Below are positions 23,672-32,249 of a DNA stretch of 64,000 nt, one piece after another (positions within the stretch are counted from its first letter, which is position 1; each line of letters opens with the position of its first letter). The stretch comes from Actinomadura violacea. GTDB taxonomy: Bacteria > Actinomycetota > Actinomycetes > Streptosporangiales > Streptosporangiaceae. The stretch spans positions 61,904 to 125,903 of the forward strand of contig NZ_JAGEPF010000033.1 in NCBI RefSeq assembly GCF_017573465.1. The letters run 5' to 3'. The notes beneath the pieces are model-generated. The model did not search any database. It was not told the origin of the DNA and saw nothing but the letters and a program-made list of their open reading frames with translations. A program made the position numbers and the translations under genes.

Positions 23672-25891
23672 ACACAGAGTCAGGGTTACGGGGACGCCGT
23701 TGAACACCGCGTTGCCGGACAGCGGGTCGATCTCCTGCTCGTCGGTCACGGCGTTCACGTTCACGCCGGCGTGCTCGCGGGCGACGGCGGTGCGGGTGCC
23801 GGGACGGTCGTGTCCCCAGCCGTGCGGGAGGCTGACGACGCCCGCCATGACGGTGTCGGTGGGCTCGGCGACGGCGTCGATGGAGCCGGTGCGGGACGCG
23901 ACCCGGACGGTGTCGCCCGCGCCGACGCCGAGCCGCGCCGCGTCGGCGGTGTTGAGTTGCAGTGTGCAGGTGTTGGAGCCGCGCACCAGCTCGGGGACGT
24001 TGTGCAGCCAGCTGTTGTTGGACCGCAGGTGCCGCCGCCCGATCAGCACGAACTCCGGCGGCTTGTGCGCGCGCAGCGCGGCGAGGAGGCGGCCGACGTC
24101 GGCGGCGCACGTGGACGGGCACAGTTCGACGCATCCGGACGTCGTGCACAGCACCTCGTCGATGCGGGGCTTGAGGGCGCCGAGGTCGAGGCCGTGCGGG
24201 TGCTCGGTGCGCAGCCGGGTGAGGGTGAGCCCGGACGGGTCGGCGCCGAAGCCGTCGCCGTAGGGGCCGAGGCGCAGCATCATGTCGAGCCGCTGCTCGG
24301 TGGGGGTGCCGGCCTCGTCCAGCATCTTGCGGAGTTCGTCGGCCTCGCGGCCGTGCACGGGCGAGCCGGGCAGTTCGGTGGCCTTGCGTAGCGTCGTGGT
24401 GATGATCAGCTCGTCGAGGGCGGCGGGGTCGCCGCCCGAGCCGGACGCGGCGAGCGCCAGCCGCGCGAGGATCTCGGACTCGCTCGGCCGCCCGTCCGGC
24501 AGCGGGACGATCGGCGGCGAGTAGCGCGCGTAGTCGCGGACGGCGAGCCCGGTCAGCGCGATGTCGTAGTGCGGCGTCTGCGCGGGCCGCGGCGGCGGGA
24601 GGATCACGTGCGCGTGCCGGGTCGTCTCGTTCAGGTACGGGTCGACGCTCACCATGAAGTCGAGGCCGGCGAGCGCGCGGTCGAGGCGGGAGGCGTTCGG
24701 CGCGGACAGCGCGGGGTTCCCGCCGATAGTGACCAGCGCCCGGATGCGGCCCTCGCCGGGCGTCTCGATCTCGTCGGCGAGGGTCGCGACGGGGAACTCG
24801 CCGTTGACCTCGGGCAGGTCCCGGACGCGGCTGCGCCACCGGCCGGTCGTGAACGGCTTCTTGCGCCGGTACACGGGCGCGTGCGCGGGGCGCGGGAACA
24901 TCGCGCCGCCGGGCCGGTCGAGGTTGCCGGTGAGCACGTTGAGGACGTCCACGAGCCAGCTGTTGAGCGTCCCGAACGCCTGCGTGCACGTGCCGATGCG
25001 CCCGTAGACGGCGGCGCGGTCGGCGGCGGCCAGTTCCCGCGCCGTCCTGCGGATCGTCCCGGCGGGAATGCCGGTGACGGACGCGACGCGCTCGGGGGCG
25101 AAGTCGACGGCGAGGGCGCGCAGGTCGTCCAGGCCGTTCACCAGGCCGTCGAGCCGCACGGTCACGAGCTCCTCGGCGAACAGCGTGTGGACGAGCGCCA
25201 TCAGCAGGAACGCGTCCGTGCCGGGGCGGATGAACAGGTGCTCGTCGGCGAGCGCCGCGGTCCGCGTGCGGCGCGGGTCGACCACGACGACCTTCCCGCC
25301 GCGCTCCCGGATCGCCTTCAGCCGGCCGGGGAAGTCGGGCGCCGACGCCAGGCTCCCGTTCGACTCCAGAGGGTTCGCGCCCAGCATCAGCAGATGCCCG
25401 GTCCTGTCCAGGTCCGGCACCGGGATCGCGAGCGGGTCGCCGAACATGTGCCCGCAGCTCACGTGCTTCGGCATCTGGTCGGCGGTGCTGGCCGTGTACA
25501 GGTTGCGGGTGCCGAGCGCCTTCACGATCGCCGCCCCGTACAGCGGCCCCGCCACCGAATGCGCCGTCGGGTTGCCGATGTAGACGGCCACCGTGTCCCG
25601 CCCGTACCGCTCGACGACCTTGGCCAGTTCCCGCCGGACCATCTCGAACGCCTCGTCCCAACCGGCCGTCCGGTGGGCCTCGCCGTCGCGGACGAGCGCC
25701 TCCTGGAGCCGGTCCGGGTCGCCGTCGAGGACCCCGAGCGTCGCGCCCTTCGGGCACAGGAACCCCTTGCTGAACGGGTCGTCCTTGTCGCCGCGTACGC
25801 GCGTCACCGCGCCGCCGTCGTCGAGGGTCAGCTCGAGCCCGCAGAGGGCCTCGCAGAGGGGACAGGTGCGGAAGGCCGTGCGGTCGCCCAT
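23669..25891 (-). CDS. Molybdopterin-dependent oxidoreductase (DMSO reductase family)
   Basis: 740 aa from ATG 25891 (GGAGGAG box). N-terminal [4Fe-4S] motif Cys10-x2-Cys13-x3-Cys17 and Cys46 (CPLCEALCG, FLCPKG). Molybdopterin-binding segments: VYIGNPTAHS, LLMLGANPLESN, VVVDPRRTRTA, YGRIGTCTQAFGTLNSWLVD, IGGNPALSAPN. C-terminal MoCo domain with LQLNTADAARLGVGAGDTV and HGWGHDRPG. No Tat signal, so cytosolic. Similar actinobacterial proteins act as nitrate/formate-like oxidoreductases but substrate cannot be fixed. Stop TAG begins the right repeat. Confidence 0.92.
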   Translation of the reverse strand: MGDRTAFRTCPLCEALCGLELTLDDGGAVTRVRGDKDDPFSKGFLCPKGATLGVLDGDPDRLQEALVRDGEAHRTAGWDEAFEMVRRELAKVVERYGRDTVAVYIGNPTAHSVAGPLYGAAIVKALGTRNLYTASTADQMPKHVSCGHMFGDPLAIPVPDLDRTGHLLMLGANPLESNGSLASAPDFPGRLKAIRERGGKVVVVDPRRTRTAALADEHLFIRPGTDAFLLMALVHTLFAEELVTVRLDGLVNGLDDLRALAVDFAPERVASVTGIPAGTIRRTARELAAADRAAVYGRIGTCTQAFGTLNSWLVDVLNVLTGNLDRPGGAMFPRPAHAPVYRRKKPFTTGRWRSRVRDLPEVNGEFPVATLADEIETPGEGRIRALVTIGGNPALSAPNASRLDRALAGLDFMVSVDPYLNETTRHAHVILPPPRPAQTPHYDIALTGLAVRDYARYSPPIVPLPDGRPSESEILARLALAASGSGGDPAALDELIITTTLRKATELPGSPVHGREADELRKMLDEAGTPTEQRLDMMLRLGPYGDGFGADPSGLTLTRLRTEHPHGLDLGALKPRIDEVLCTTSGCVELCPSTCAADVGRLLAALRAHKPPEFVLIGRRHLRSNNSWLHNVPELVRGSNTCTLQLNTADAARLGVGAGDTVRVASRTGSIDAVAEPTDTVMAGVVSLPHGWGHDRPGTRTAVAREHAGVNVNAVTDEQEIDPLSGNAVFNGVPVTLTLC

Positions 25892-26009
25892 GTAGACGCT
25901 CCTCCTGTGGGACCGAACTCCATTCTGTCGTGTTCTTCCAGGGGGCGCCATTTCCCGTTTCCGGAGTTACTTTGTTGTTGAGGACTTCCGGCAGCCACAA
26001 GGAGCTGCT

Positions 26010-26465
26010 ATGGACGCGTGGGCCGTCTGGCTGCTGATCGCCGCGCTGCTCGGCATCGCCGAACTCCTCACGCTCACCCTCGCGCTCGGCCTCCTCGCCG
26101 CCGCCGCGCTCGCCGCCGGCCTCACCGGCGCCCTCGGCCTCCCCCTCGCGGCCCAGGTCGCCGTCTTCGCCGCCGGCTCCGTCGCGGGCCTCGCCGTCGT
26201 CCGGCCCGTCGCCCGCCGCCACGTCCGGCAGCCGCCCCTGCTGCGCACCGGCGCCGCCGCCCTCGTCGGACGCGAGGCCATCACCCTCACCGAGGTGTCC
26301 CGCGCCGGCGGACGCGCCCGCATCGGCGGCGAGGAATGGTCGGCCCGCCCCTACGACCCCGACCTCGTCATCCCCGCGGGCGCCGCCGCCGACGTCCTCG
26401 CCATCGAAGGCGCCACCGCCCTGCTCTACCCGGTCCCCGGCGGGCCGGGCGAGGAGACATCATGA
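26010..26465 (+). CDS. NfeD-like membrane protein
   Basis: 151 aa. Three hydrophobic helices (WAVWLLIAALLGIAELLTLT; LGLLAAAALAAGLTGALG; AQVAVFAAGSVAGLAVV) and a C-terminal OB-fold (LVGREAITLTEVSRAGGRAR, GAAADVLAIEGATALLYPV). NfeD proteins pair with SPFH/stomatin proteins; the ATGA overlap with the next gene supports this. GAGC AAGGAG box upstream. Confidence 0.93.
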   Translation: MDAWAVWLLIAALLGIAELLTLTLALGLLAAAALAAGLTGALGLPLAAQVAVFAAGSVAGLAVVRPVARRHVRQPPLLRTGAAALVGREAITLTEVSRAGGRARIGGEEWSARPYDPDLVIPAGAAADVLAIEGATALLYPVPGGPGEETS

Positions 26466-27478
26466 CCGACATCGCCATTGCCCTGCTCATCGCCGCGGCC
26501 GCCGTGCTCGCCGTGGTCGCCACCGCCGTCCTGCGGTCGGTCTGGATCGTCCCGCAGGCCCGCGCCCGCAACGTCGAACGCCTCGGCCGCTACCACCGCA
26601 CCCTCGAACCCGGCATCAGCTTCGTCGTCCCGTTCGTCGACCGCGTCAAGTCGCTCATCGACCTGCGCGAACAGGTCGTCTCCTTCAAGGCGCAACCCGT
26701 GATCACCGAGGACAACGTCGTCGTGCACATCGACACCGTCCTGTTCTTCCAGGTCACCGACCCGCGCGCCGCCGACTACGAGATCGTCAACTACATCAAG
26801 GCGATCGAGCAGCTCACCGCGACGACCCTCCGCAACGTCATCGGCACCCTCGACCTGGAGGCCACCCTCACCTCCCGCGACCGCATCAACACCGCCCTGC
26901 GCGGCGTCCTGGACGACGCGTCCGGGAAATGGGGCATCCGCGTCACCCGCGTGGAGATCAAGGCGATCGAGCCGCCCGCGTCCATCAAGGACGCCATGGA
27001 GAAGCAGATGCGCGCCGAGCGTGAGAAGCGCGCCGCGATCCTCACCGCCGAGGGCGCCCGCGCCGCCAAGATCCTCACCGCGGAGGGCGACAAGCAGTCC
27101 GCGATCCTCAAGGCGGAGGGCGGACGGCAGGCCGCGATCCTGGAGGCCGAGGGCCAGTCAGCGGCGATCCGGCAGGTCTTCACCGCCGTCCACGACGCCG
27201 ACCCCGACCCGAAACTGCTCGCCTACCAGTACCTCCAGACCCTCCCGAAGCTCGCCGAGGGCCAGGGCAGCACCTTCTGGGTCATCCCCAGCGAAGTGAC
27301 GAGCGCCCTCCAGGCCATCACCCAGGCCTTCGGCGGCCCCCCGCCGAACGAGACCCCCGCCGACTCCGACACCCCGGAACCACCCCGCGAAATCCCCGCA
27401 GCCGACCCGATCCCGCCCTACCAACTGACCCAGGGCAAGCCCAACGGCCAAGAAACCTCCACCGACACCGCGCCTTGA
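26462..27478 (+). CDS. SPFH/band-7 (stomatin-like) protein
   Basis: 338 aa. One N-terminal membrane segment (IALLIAAAAVLAVVATAVLR) followed by the SPFH domain (IVPQARARNVERLGRYHRTL, IDTVLFFQVTDPRAADYEI, LRNVIGTLDLEATLTSRD) and an Ala/Glu-rich coiled region with repeats AILTAEGxxxAKIL (about 195-235). C-terminal 50 residues are Pro-rich. Stomatin-type scaffold of membrane microdomains, forming oligomers; coupled with NfeD by overlap 26462-26465. Confidence 0.95.
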   Translation: MTDIAIALLIAAAAVLAVVATAVLRSVWIVPQARARNVERLGRYHRTLEPGISFVVPFVDRVKSLIDLREQVVSFKAQPVITEDNVVVHIDTVLFFQVTDPRAADYEIVNYIKAIEQLTATTLRNVIGTLDLEATLTSRDRINTALRGVLDDASGKWGIRVTRVEIKAIEPPASIKDAMEKQMRAEREKRAAILTAEGARAAKILTAEGDKQSAILKAEGGRQAAILEAEGQSAAIRQVFTAVHDADPDPKLLAYQYLQTLPKLAEGQGSTFWVIPSEVTSALQAITQAFGGPPPNETPADSDTPEPPREIPAADPIPPYQLTQGKPNGQETSTDTAP

Positions 27479-27563
27479 ACGCACCCCCGCCCGCCGGGAA
27501 AGGGCGTAGCCCGGGTTGTCCTGGTCGTGCCATGCTGTGCCGATCAGAGCGGGGAGGTCTCCC

Positions 27564-28643
27564 ATGCGCGTTTTCGCCGTGGTGGCCGTCGGCGTGCTGG
27601 TCGCCGGCGCCGCGTCCGCGTGCGGCGGGTCCGGCGGGCCGAAGGCGGACGGGGCGACGCCGCCCGCGACCTCGGCGAAGCCGACAGCCAAGGCGGCGCC
27701 GCCGAAGGCGCGCCCGGAGCCGATCGTGCTCGCGTTCGGCGGGGACACGCATTTCGAGGGGCCGCTGCGGTCCCGGCTCGCGAATCCGGCGACGGCGCTC
27801 GGACCCGTCGCGTCCACGCTGCGGGCCGCCGACCTCGCCATGGTGAACCTGGAGACGGCGATCACGACGGGCGGGACGCCGGCGCCCGGCAAGGAGTTCG
27901 CGTTCCGGGCCCCGCCGTCGGCGCTGACCGCGCTGCGCCGCGCCGGCGTCGACGTGGCGTCCATGGCGAACAACCACGGCATGGACTACATGGAGGAGGG
28001 CCTGCGCGACTCGCTCGCCGCGATCAGGCGCAGCGGGTTCCCGGTCGTCGGCATCGGACGCGACGCGGACCAGGCGTTCAAGGCGTACCGGACGACGGTG
28101 AAGGGCAACCGGATCGCGGTCGTCGGCGCGACGCAGGTGCTGGACGACAACCTGATCACGGCGTGGACGGCGGGGCCCGGCAAGGGCGGGCTCGCGTCGG
28201 CGAAGGACGTGCCGCGGATGGTGCGGGCGGTGAAGGACGCGCGGAAGGGCTCCGACCTGGTCATCGTGCATCTGCACTGGGGGCAGGAGCTGAAGGCGTG
28301 CCCGCTGCCGAGGCAGCGGGAGCTGGCGAAGACGCTGGTCGACGCGGGTGCGGACATCATCGTCGGCGGGCACGCGCACGTCCCGCTCGGCGGCGGGTAC
28401 CTGCAGGGCCGGTACGTCCATTACGGCATGGGCAATTTCGTGTTCTCGTCGGCGCACGGGCAGACGGCGAAGTCCGGGGTGCTGCTGCTGCGGGTCGAGG
28501 GCCGGAAGGTCACGAAGGCGAAGTGGAAGCCCGCGGAGATCATCGGCGGGCTGCCGATCCCGATGAAGGGCGCAGCGGCGGCGGCCGAGGGCCGGCGGTG
28601 GGACGGGCTGCGCGGCTGCACGGGGCTGACGGCGCGTCCCTAG
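27564..28643 (+). CDS. CapA-family lipoprotein (metallophosphatase fold)
   Basis: 359 aa from ATG 27564 with a GGGGAGG box. N-terminal lipoprotein signal ends at AGAASAC with Cys20 followed by GGSGG. Then a Ala/Pro/Lys linker (~25-50) and a CapA/PgsA domain: LAFGGDTHFEGPL, MVNLETAIT, ASMANNHGMDYMEEGL, VIVHLHWGQEL, IIVGGHAHVPLGG, YGMGNFVFSS. In Bacillus CapA is part of poly-gamma-glutamate export; actinomycete homologues are of unknown role. No capB/capC-like genes are here. Confidence 0.92.
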   Translation: MRVFAVVAVGVLVAGAASACGGSGGPKADGATPPATSAKPTAKAAPPKARPEPIVLAFGGDTHFEGPLRSRLANPATALGPVASTLRAADLAMVNLETAITTGGTPAPGKEFAFRAPPSALTALRRAGVDVASMANNHGMDYMEEGLRDSLAAIRRSGFPVVGIGRDADQAFKAYRTTVKGNRIAVVGATQVLDDNLITAWTAGPGKGGLASAKDVPRMVRAVKDARKGSDLVIVHLHWGQELKACPLPRQRELAKTLVDAGADIIVGGHAHVPLGGGYLQGRYVHYGMGNFVFSSAHGQTAKSGVLLLRVEGRKVTKAKWKPAEIIGGLPIPMKGAAAAAEGRRWDGLRGCTGLTARP

Positions 28644-28648
28644 TGGAC

Positions 28649-28665
28649 TCTCCCACGCTGGGAGA
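28649..28665. promoter_or_regulatory. MerR-type dyad in front of the MerR gene
   Basis: TCTCCCA-CGC-TGGGAGA, perfect 7-bp arms with 3-nt centre, 15 nt upstream of GTG 28681. Its position and symmetry fit a MerR-family operator between promoter elements, for autoregulation of the two-gene operon. Confidence 0.6.
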
Positions 28666-28680
28666 CGTCACGCTGGGGGC

Positions 28681-29439
28681 GTGAGCAACGATCTCCTGCC
28701 CATCGGGCGGTTCGCGCGGCTGTGCCGGTTGAGCGTCAAGCAGCTGCGCCACTACGACGAGCTGGGGCTTCTGTCCCCGGCATGGGTCGATCCGGCGTCG
28801 GGCTACCGGTACTACCGGCCCGATCAGGCGCGGGACGCGCTGACGGTCGGGATGCTGCGGGAGCTGGACGTGCCGCTGTCCGCGGTGGCGCGGGTCCTCG
28901 CGGGTCAGGGCGCGGACGCGCTGCGCGTCGCGCGGGACCGGCTGGAGGCGGAGGTGGCGCGCCGGCGCCGCGCGCTGCGGCTGCTGGACCGGGTGCTGGC
29001 CGAGGGCCTGCCGGAGACGGCGGTGTCGGTGGTGCGGGAGCCGGCGCGGCGGGTGCGGACGGCGAGCGAGCCCGCGACCCCGATGGCGATCGCCCCGGCG
29101 ACGGGGGCCTGCGTCGCCCGCCTCCTCGACGGGTTCGCGGGGGTGCCGAGCCTGGTCGGGCTGTTCCCGCTGGACATGGCGGAGGAGTTCGAGGTGCGGG
29201 TGGCCCTGGAGTCGCCGTCCGGCGAGGACGTCCTGCCCGGCGGGGCGTTCGCGCAGGCGTTGCACGTCGGCCCGTACGAGGAGATCGCGCTCACCGTCCA
29301 CGCCGTGCTGGCCTGGTTCGGCGACCACGGGCACGCGCCCGCGGGGCCGGTCCGCGAGGTCTACCTGAACGACCCGGCCAGCACGCCGCCGGAGGACCTG
29401 GAGACCCGGGTCCTGATTCGACTGGAGGATGTCCGATGA
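28681..29439 (+). CDS. MerR-family regulator with GyrI-like effector domain
   Basis: 252 aa from GTG 28681. Winged-helix HTH at residues 5-75 (LPIGRFARLCRLSVKQLRHY, YRYYRPDQARDALTVGMLRE), coiled linker ~75-115, and a C-terminal ligand-binding part similar to BmrR/GyrI (ALHVGPYEEIALTVHAVLAW). ATGA overlap with the next gene, itself a GyrI-like protein, so they form a bicistron. Ligands are probably lipophilic cations or drugs by family. Confidence 0.92.
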   Translation: MSNDLLPIGRFARLCRLSVKQLRHYDELGLLSPAWVDPASGYRYYRPDQARDALTVGMLRELDVPLSAVARVLAGQGADALRVARDRLEAEVARRRRALRLLDRVLAEGLPETAVSVVREPARRVRTASEPATPMAIAPATGACVARLLDGFAGVPSLVGLFPLDMAEEFEVRVALESPSGEDVLPGGAFAQALHVGPYEEIALTVHAVLAWFGDHGHAPAGPVREVYLNDPASTPPEDLETRVLIRLEDVR

Positions 29440-29966
29440 GCTGGTACGAGGCGGCGGAGAAGCCGGAGATCGCGGAGTTCGGGCCGGTGAGGGGCCTGTC
29501 CGTCACCGGATGCGGCGAGCCGGGCGGCGCCGCGTACGGGGCGAGCGTCGGCGCGCTGTACGCGGTGATGGGCGCGCTCGGCGCGCCGATGGTCCCGCTG
29601 GAGGGCCGCTGGTGGGTGGAGGACGAGCGCTCCCCGTTCGAGGTGCCGCGCGAGGAGTGGTGGTGGCACCTGTTCCTGCGGCTGCCGGACGAGGTCGACG
29701 CGATCGGCGAGGCCGTCGAGCGGGTCAGGCCGGAGGTGCCGGCGGCGGCGCGGGTCCAGCTCGTCGCCTTCACCGAGGGGCGGTGCGTGCAGATGCTGCA
29801 TCGCGGCCCGTACGCGGACGAGCCCGCGAGCCTCGCCGAGATGGACGCGCTGATGCACGCCGAGGGGCTCGAAGCGAACGGCCTGCACCACGAGATCTAC
29901 CTCACCGACCCGAAGGCGCAGGACCAGGCGAAGGCGCGGACGATCCTCCGCCAGCCCGTCCGCTGA
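29436..29966 (+). CDS. GyrI-like small-molecule-binding protein
   Basis: 176 aa. AraC-effector/GyrI fold without a DNA-binding domain: GASVGALYAVMGAL, WWWHLFLRLPDEVDAIGE, CVQMLHRGPYADEPASLAEM, GLEANGLHHEIYLTDP. ATG 29436 overlaps the MerR stop. Such stand-alone GyrI-like proteins hydrolyse or sequester toxic ligands in some bacteria (Lin28/SsGyrI-like); here the partner is likely the same ligand as the regulator. Confidence 0.88.
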   Translation: MSWYEAAEKPEIAEFGPVRGLSVTGCGEPGGAAYGASVGALYAVMGALGAPMVPLEGRWWVEDERSPFEVPREEWWWHLFLRLPDEVDAIGEAVERVRPEVPAAARVQLVAFTEGRCVQMLHRGPYADEPASLAEMDALMHAEGLEANGLHHEIYLTDPKAQDQAKARTILRQPVR

Positions 29967-30036
29967 GGGGCCTGGACAGCAGACCTCATCGGCGTAGGTT
30001 CTCGGGCAAACCCCCGGAACGCGGTAGGGAGCGCCG

Positions 30037-31863
30037 ATGCGGGACCAGCGGGTGAGGTCGGGCGGGATCGACCTGGCGGTACGGGTGCGCGGCGAGGGGG
30101 ACCGGCCCACGGTCGTCCTCGTCCACGGCTACCCCGACACCGGCGCGATGTGGGACGACGTCGCCGAGCGGCTCGCGGCCCGGTTCCGCGTGGTCGCCTA
30201 CGACGTGCGCGGCGCGGGCGGCTCGTCCGCGCCGTCCGACCCGCTCGACTACGGTCTGGACGCGCTGATGGGCGACCTGGAGGCGGTGCTCGACGGCGTC
30301 GGCGCGGACGAGCCGGTGCATCTCGTCGGCCACGACTGGGGGTCGGTGCAGGGCTGGGAGGCGGTCATCGGGGAGCGGCTCCGCGGCCGGTTCGCCTCGT
30401 TCACCTCGATCTCCGGGCCGGACCGGCGGCACCTCGCCCGCTGGGTGCGGACCGCCGTCCGGTCGGGGCCGCGCGGGGTGCGGGAGGTGCTGGCGCAGGC
30501 GCGGCGCAGCGTCTACATGCCGGTGCTGATGGCGCCGCGCGTCGGCGAGGCGGCGGCGCGGCTGCTCCCGGCCGGGTTCGCGCGCGGCCTGCGGCTGCGG
30601 GAGGGCGCCGAGCCGCGCCCCGGGCATCCGGCCGGGACGCTCGCCCGGGACGCGCGCAACGGCCTCGGCCTGTACCGCGCGAACATGGGACGCCGGCGCG
30701 GCGCCCCGGCGGAGGGCGGGCGGCGCGGCGCCCCGGCTGAGGGCGACGGGCGGACCGACGTGCCCGTCCAGCTGATCGTCCCGATCAAGGACCGGTACGG
30801 GTCGCAGCCGCTGCTGCTGTCGCCGCGCGGCGTCGTCCCGAACCTGTACGTGCGCCGCGCCCCGGCCGGGCACTGGGTGGCGCGCAGCCATCCGGACCTG
30901 GTCGCGCGCTGGATCACCGAGTTCGTCGAGCACGTCGAGGGCGGGCCGGAGACGCCGGGCCTCGCGCACGCGCGGGCCGCCGCCGAGCCCGGCAAGGAGT
31001 TCGGCGGCGACCTCGTCGTCGTGACGGGCGCGGGCAGCGGCATCGGCCGCGCGACGGCGAGCGCGTTCGCCGAGGCGGGGGCGCGGGTCGTCGTCGCCGA
31101 CATCGACGAGGGCGGCGCCAAGCGGACCGTGGACGAGATCGGCGCGGCGGGCGGCGAGGCCCACGTCTACCGCGTGGACGTCGCCGACGCGGAGGCGATG
31201 GAGCAGTTCGCCGACTACGTGAAGGGCACCTGGGGAGTCCCGGACGTCGTCGTCAACAACGCGGGGATCGCGCTCGCGGGCTCGCTGCTGGACACGCCGG
31301 AGGAGGACTGGGCGCGCATCCGGTCGATCAACATCGACGGCATGTACCGCGGATCCCGGCTGTTCGGGCGGCAGATGGTCGAGCGCGGCGAGGGCGGCCA
31401 CATCGTCGTCCTGTCGTCGCTGGCCGCGTTCACGCCGAGCCCGGAGCTGCCCGCCTACGGCGCGACGAAGGCGGCGGTGCTGCAGCTCGCCGAGTGCTTC
31501 CGGCTCGACATGGAGCGGTACGGGATCGGCGTCACGGCCGTCTGCCCCGGCGCGGTCGACACGCCGATCAAGCGGCAGACCCGGTTCGTCGGGCTGGCCC
31601 CGGCGGCGGACGCCGAGCTGCGCGAGAAGATGGCGCGCGCGATCGAGCGGCGCGGCTTCCCGCCGGAGAAGGTCGCCAGGGCGATCCTGCGGGCCGTCCG
31701 GCAGGACGCGGCGGTCGTCCCCGTCGCGGTCGAGGCGCACGTCGCGCGGACGATCGCGCGCCTGTCGCCCGGCGCGACCCGGTCCCTCGCGCGGCTAGGC
31801 CGCCGCGCCGGCGACCGGATCTTCACCGACGTCCGCGACCGCCACGCCGCCCCGCCTCGTTGA
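30037..31863 (+). CDS. EphD-like fusion: alpha/beta hydrolase plus short-chain dehydrogenase
   Basis: 608 aa. Residues 1-~300: epoxide-hydrolase-type alpha/beta hydrolase with oxyanion region HGYPDTG, nucleophile Asp in LVGHDWGSVQG and catalytic His in APAGHWVARSHPD. Residues ~325-600: SDR with VVTGAGSGIGRA, VVADIDEGG, VVNNAG, Ser in VVLSSLAAFTP and YGATKAAVLQ. Same order as Mycobacterium EphD (Rv2214c), implicated in mycolate/lipid metabolism. A 27-bp DNA tandem duplication (30694-30747) gives the repeat RRGAPAEGG/D within the hydrolase part. The TGA stop lies in the arm of the repeat at 31858. Confidence 0.93.
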   Translation: MRDQRVRSGGIDLAVRVRGEGDRPTVVLVHGYPDTGAMWDDVAERLAARFRVVAYDVRGAGGSSAPSDPLDYGLDALMGDLEAVLDGVGADEPVHLVGHDWGSVQGWEAVIGERLRGRFASFTSISGPDRRHLARWVRTAVRSGPRGVREVLAQARRSVYMPVLMAPRVGEAAARLLPAGFARGLRLREGAEPRPGHPAGTLARDARNGLGLYRANMGRRRGAPAEGGRRGAPAEGDGRTDVPVQLIVPIKDRYGSQPLLLSPRGVVPNLYVRRAPAGHWVARSHPDLVARWITEFVEHVEGGPETPGLAHARAAAEPGKEFGGDLVVVTGAGSGIGRATASAFAEAGARVVVADIDEGGAKRTVDEIGAAGGEAHVYRVDVADAEAMEQFADYVKGTWGVPDVVVNNAGIALAGSLLDTPEEDWARIRSINIDGMYRGSRLFGRQMVERGEGGHIVVLSSLAAFTPSPELPAYGATKAAVLQLAECFRLDMERYGIGVTAVCPGAVDTPIKRQTRFVGLAPAADAELREKMARAIERRGFPPEKVARAILRAVRQDAAVVPVAVEAHVARTIARLSPGATRSLARLGRRAGDRIFTDVRDRHAAPPR

Positions 31864-31921
31864 CTTGCGGCGTGTCGGCCTTAAAACGCGCTTCTTAAGG
31901 CCGACACGCCGCAAGTCAACG
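31858..31921. repeat. Inverted-repeat element, copy 2
   Basis: Perfect 27-nt arms 31858-31884 and 31895-31921 with a 10-nt loop, same family as 7256-7319. It lies between two convergent genes: the stop of the EphD-like gene (31861-31863) is inside the left arm, and the 81-aa gene ends 9 nt past the right arm. Probably a bidirectional terminator. Confidence 0.85.
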
Positions 31922-31929
31922 TTGTGGTG

Positions 31930-32175
31930 TCAGCCGGGGAAGCGGCGCTTCTTGGCGGTGTCGATCCAGCAGAGCAGCGCGAACGCGACGCCGAGCGCGA
32001 GGAGCGACACGATCCACCACGCCGGGGACGGCAGCCGCAGCGCGAACACCAGGTAGCGCTTCGGGCCGTCCGGCTTCCAGCCGAACAGCTTGGTGACGAA
32101 CGGCACGCCGCCCGCGTACATCCCGAGCATGAACACGAAGGAGGACAGGCCGTCGTAGGACTTCGCGTCTTTCAT
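31930..32175 (-). CDS. Small membrane protein, 81 aa
   Basis: ATG 32175. Two hydrophobic segments: SSFVFMLGMYAGGVPFVTKL and WWIVSLLALGVAFALLCWI; ends with a basic tail DTAKKRRFPG. No family recognised. Ends just before the bidirectional repeat. Upstream gap to the AraC gene is 74 nt. Confidence 0.65.
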   Translation of the reverse strand: MKDAKSYDGLSSFVFMLGMYAGGVPFVTKLFGWKPDGPKRYLVFALRLPSPAWWIVSLLALGVAFALLCWIDTAKKRRFPG

Positions 32176-32249
32176 GCCGCCGAGCCTGCCGGGGACGCGT
32201 CGCCGGAAATACCGACCAAGGTCGATGCCGGGCGTCCGGACGGCTGCCG

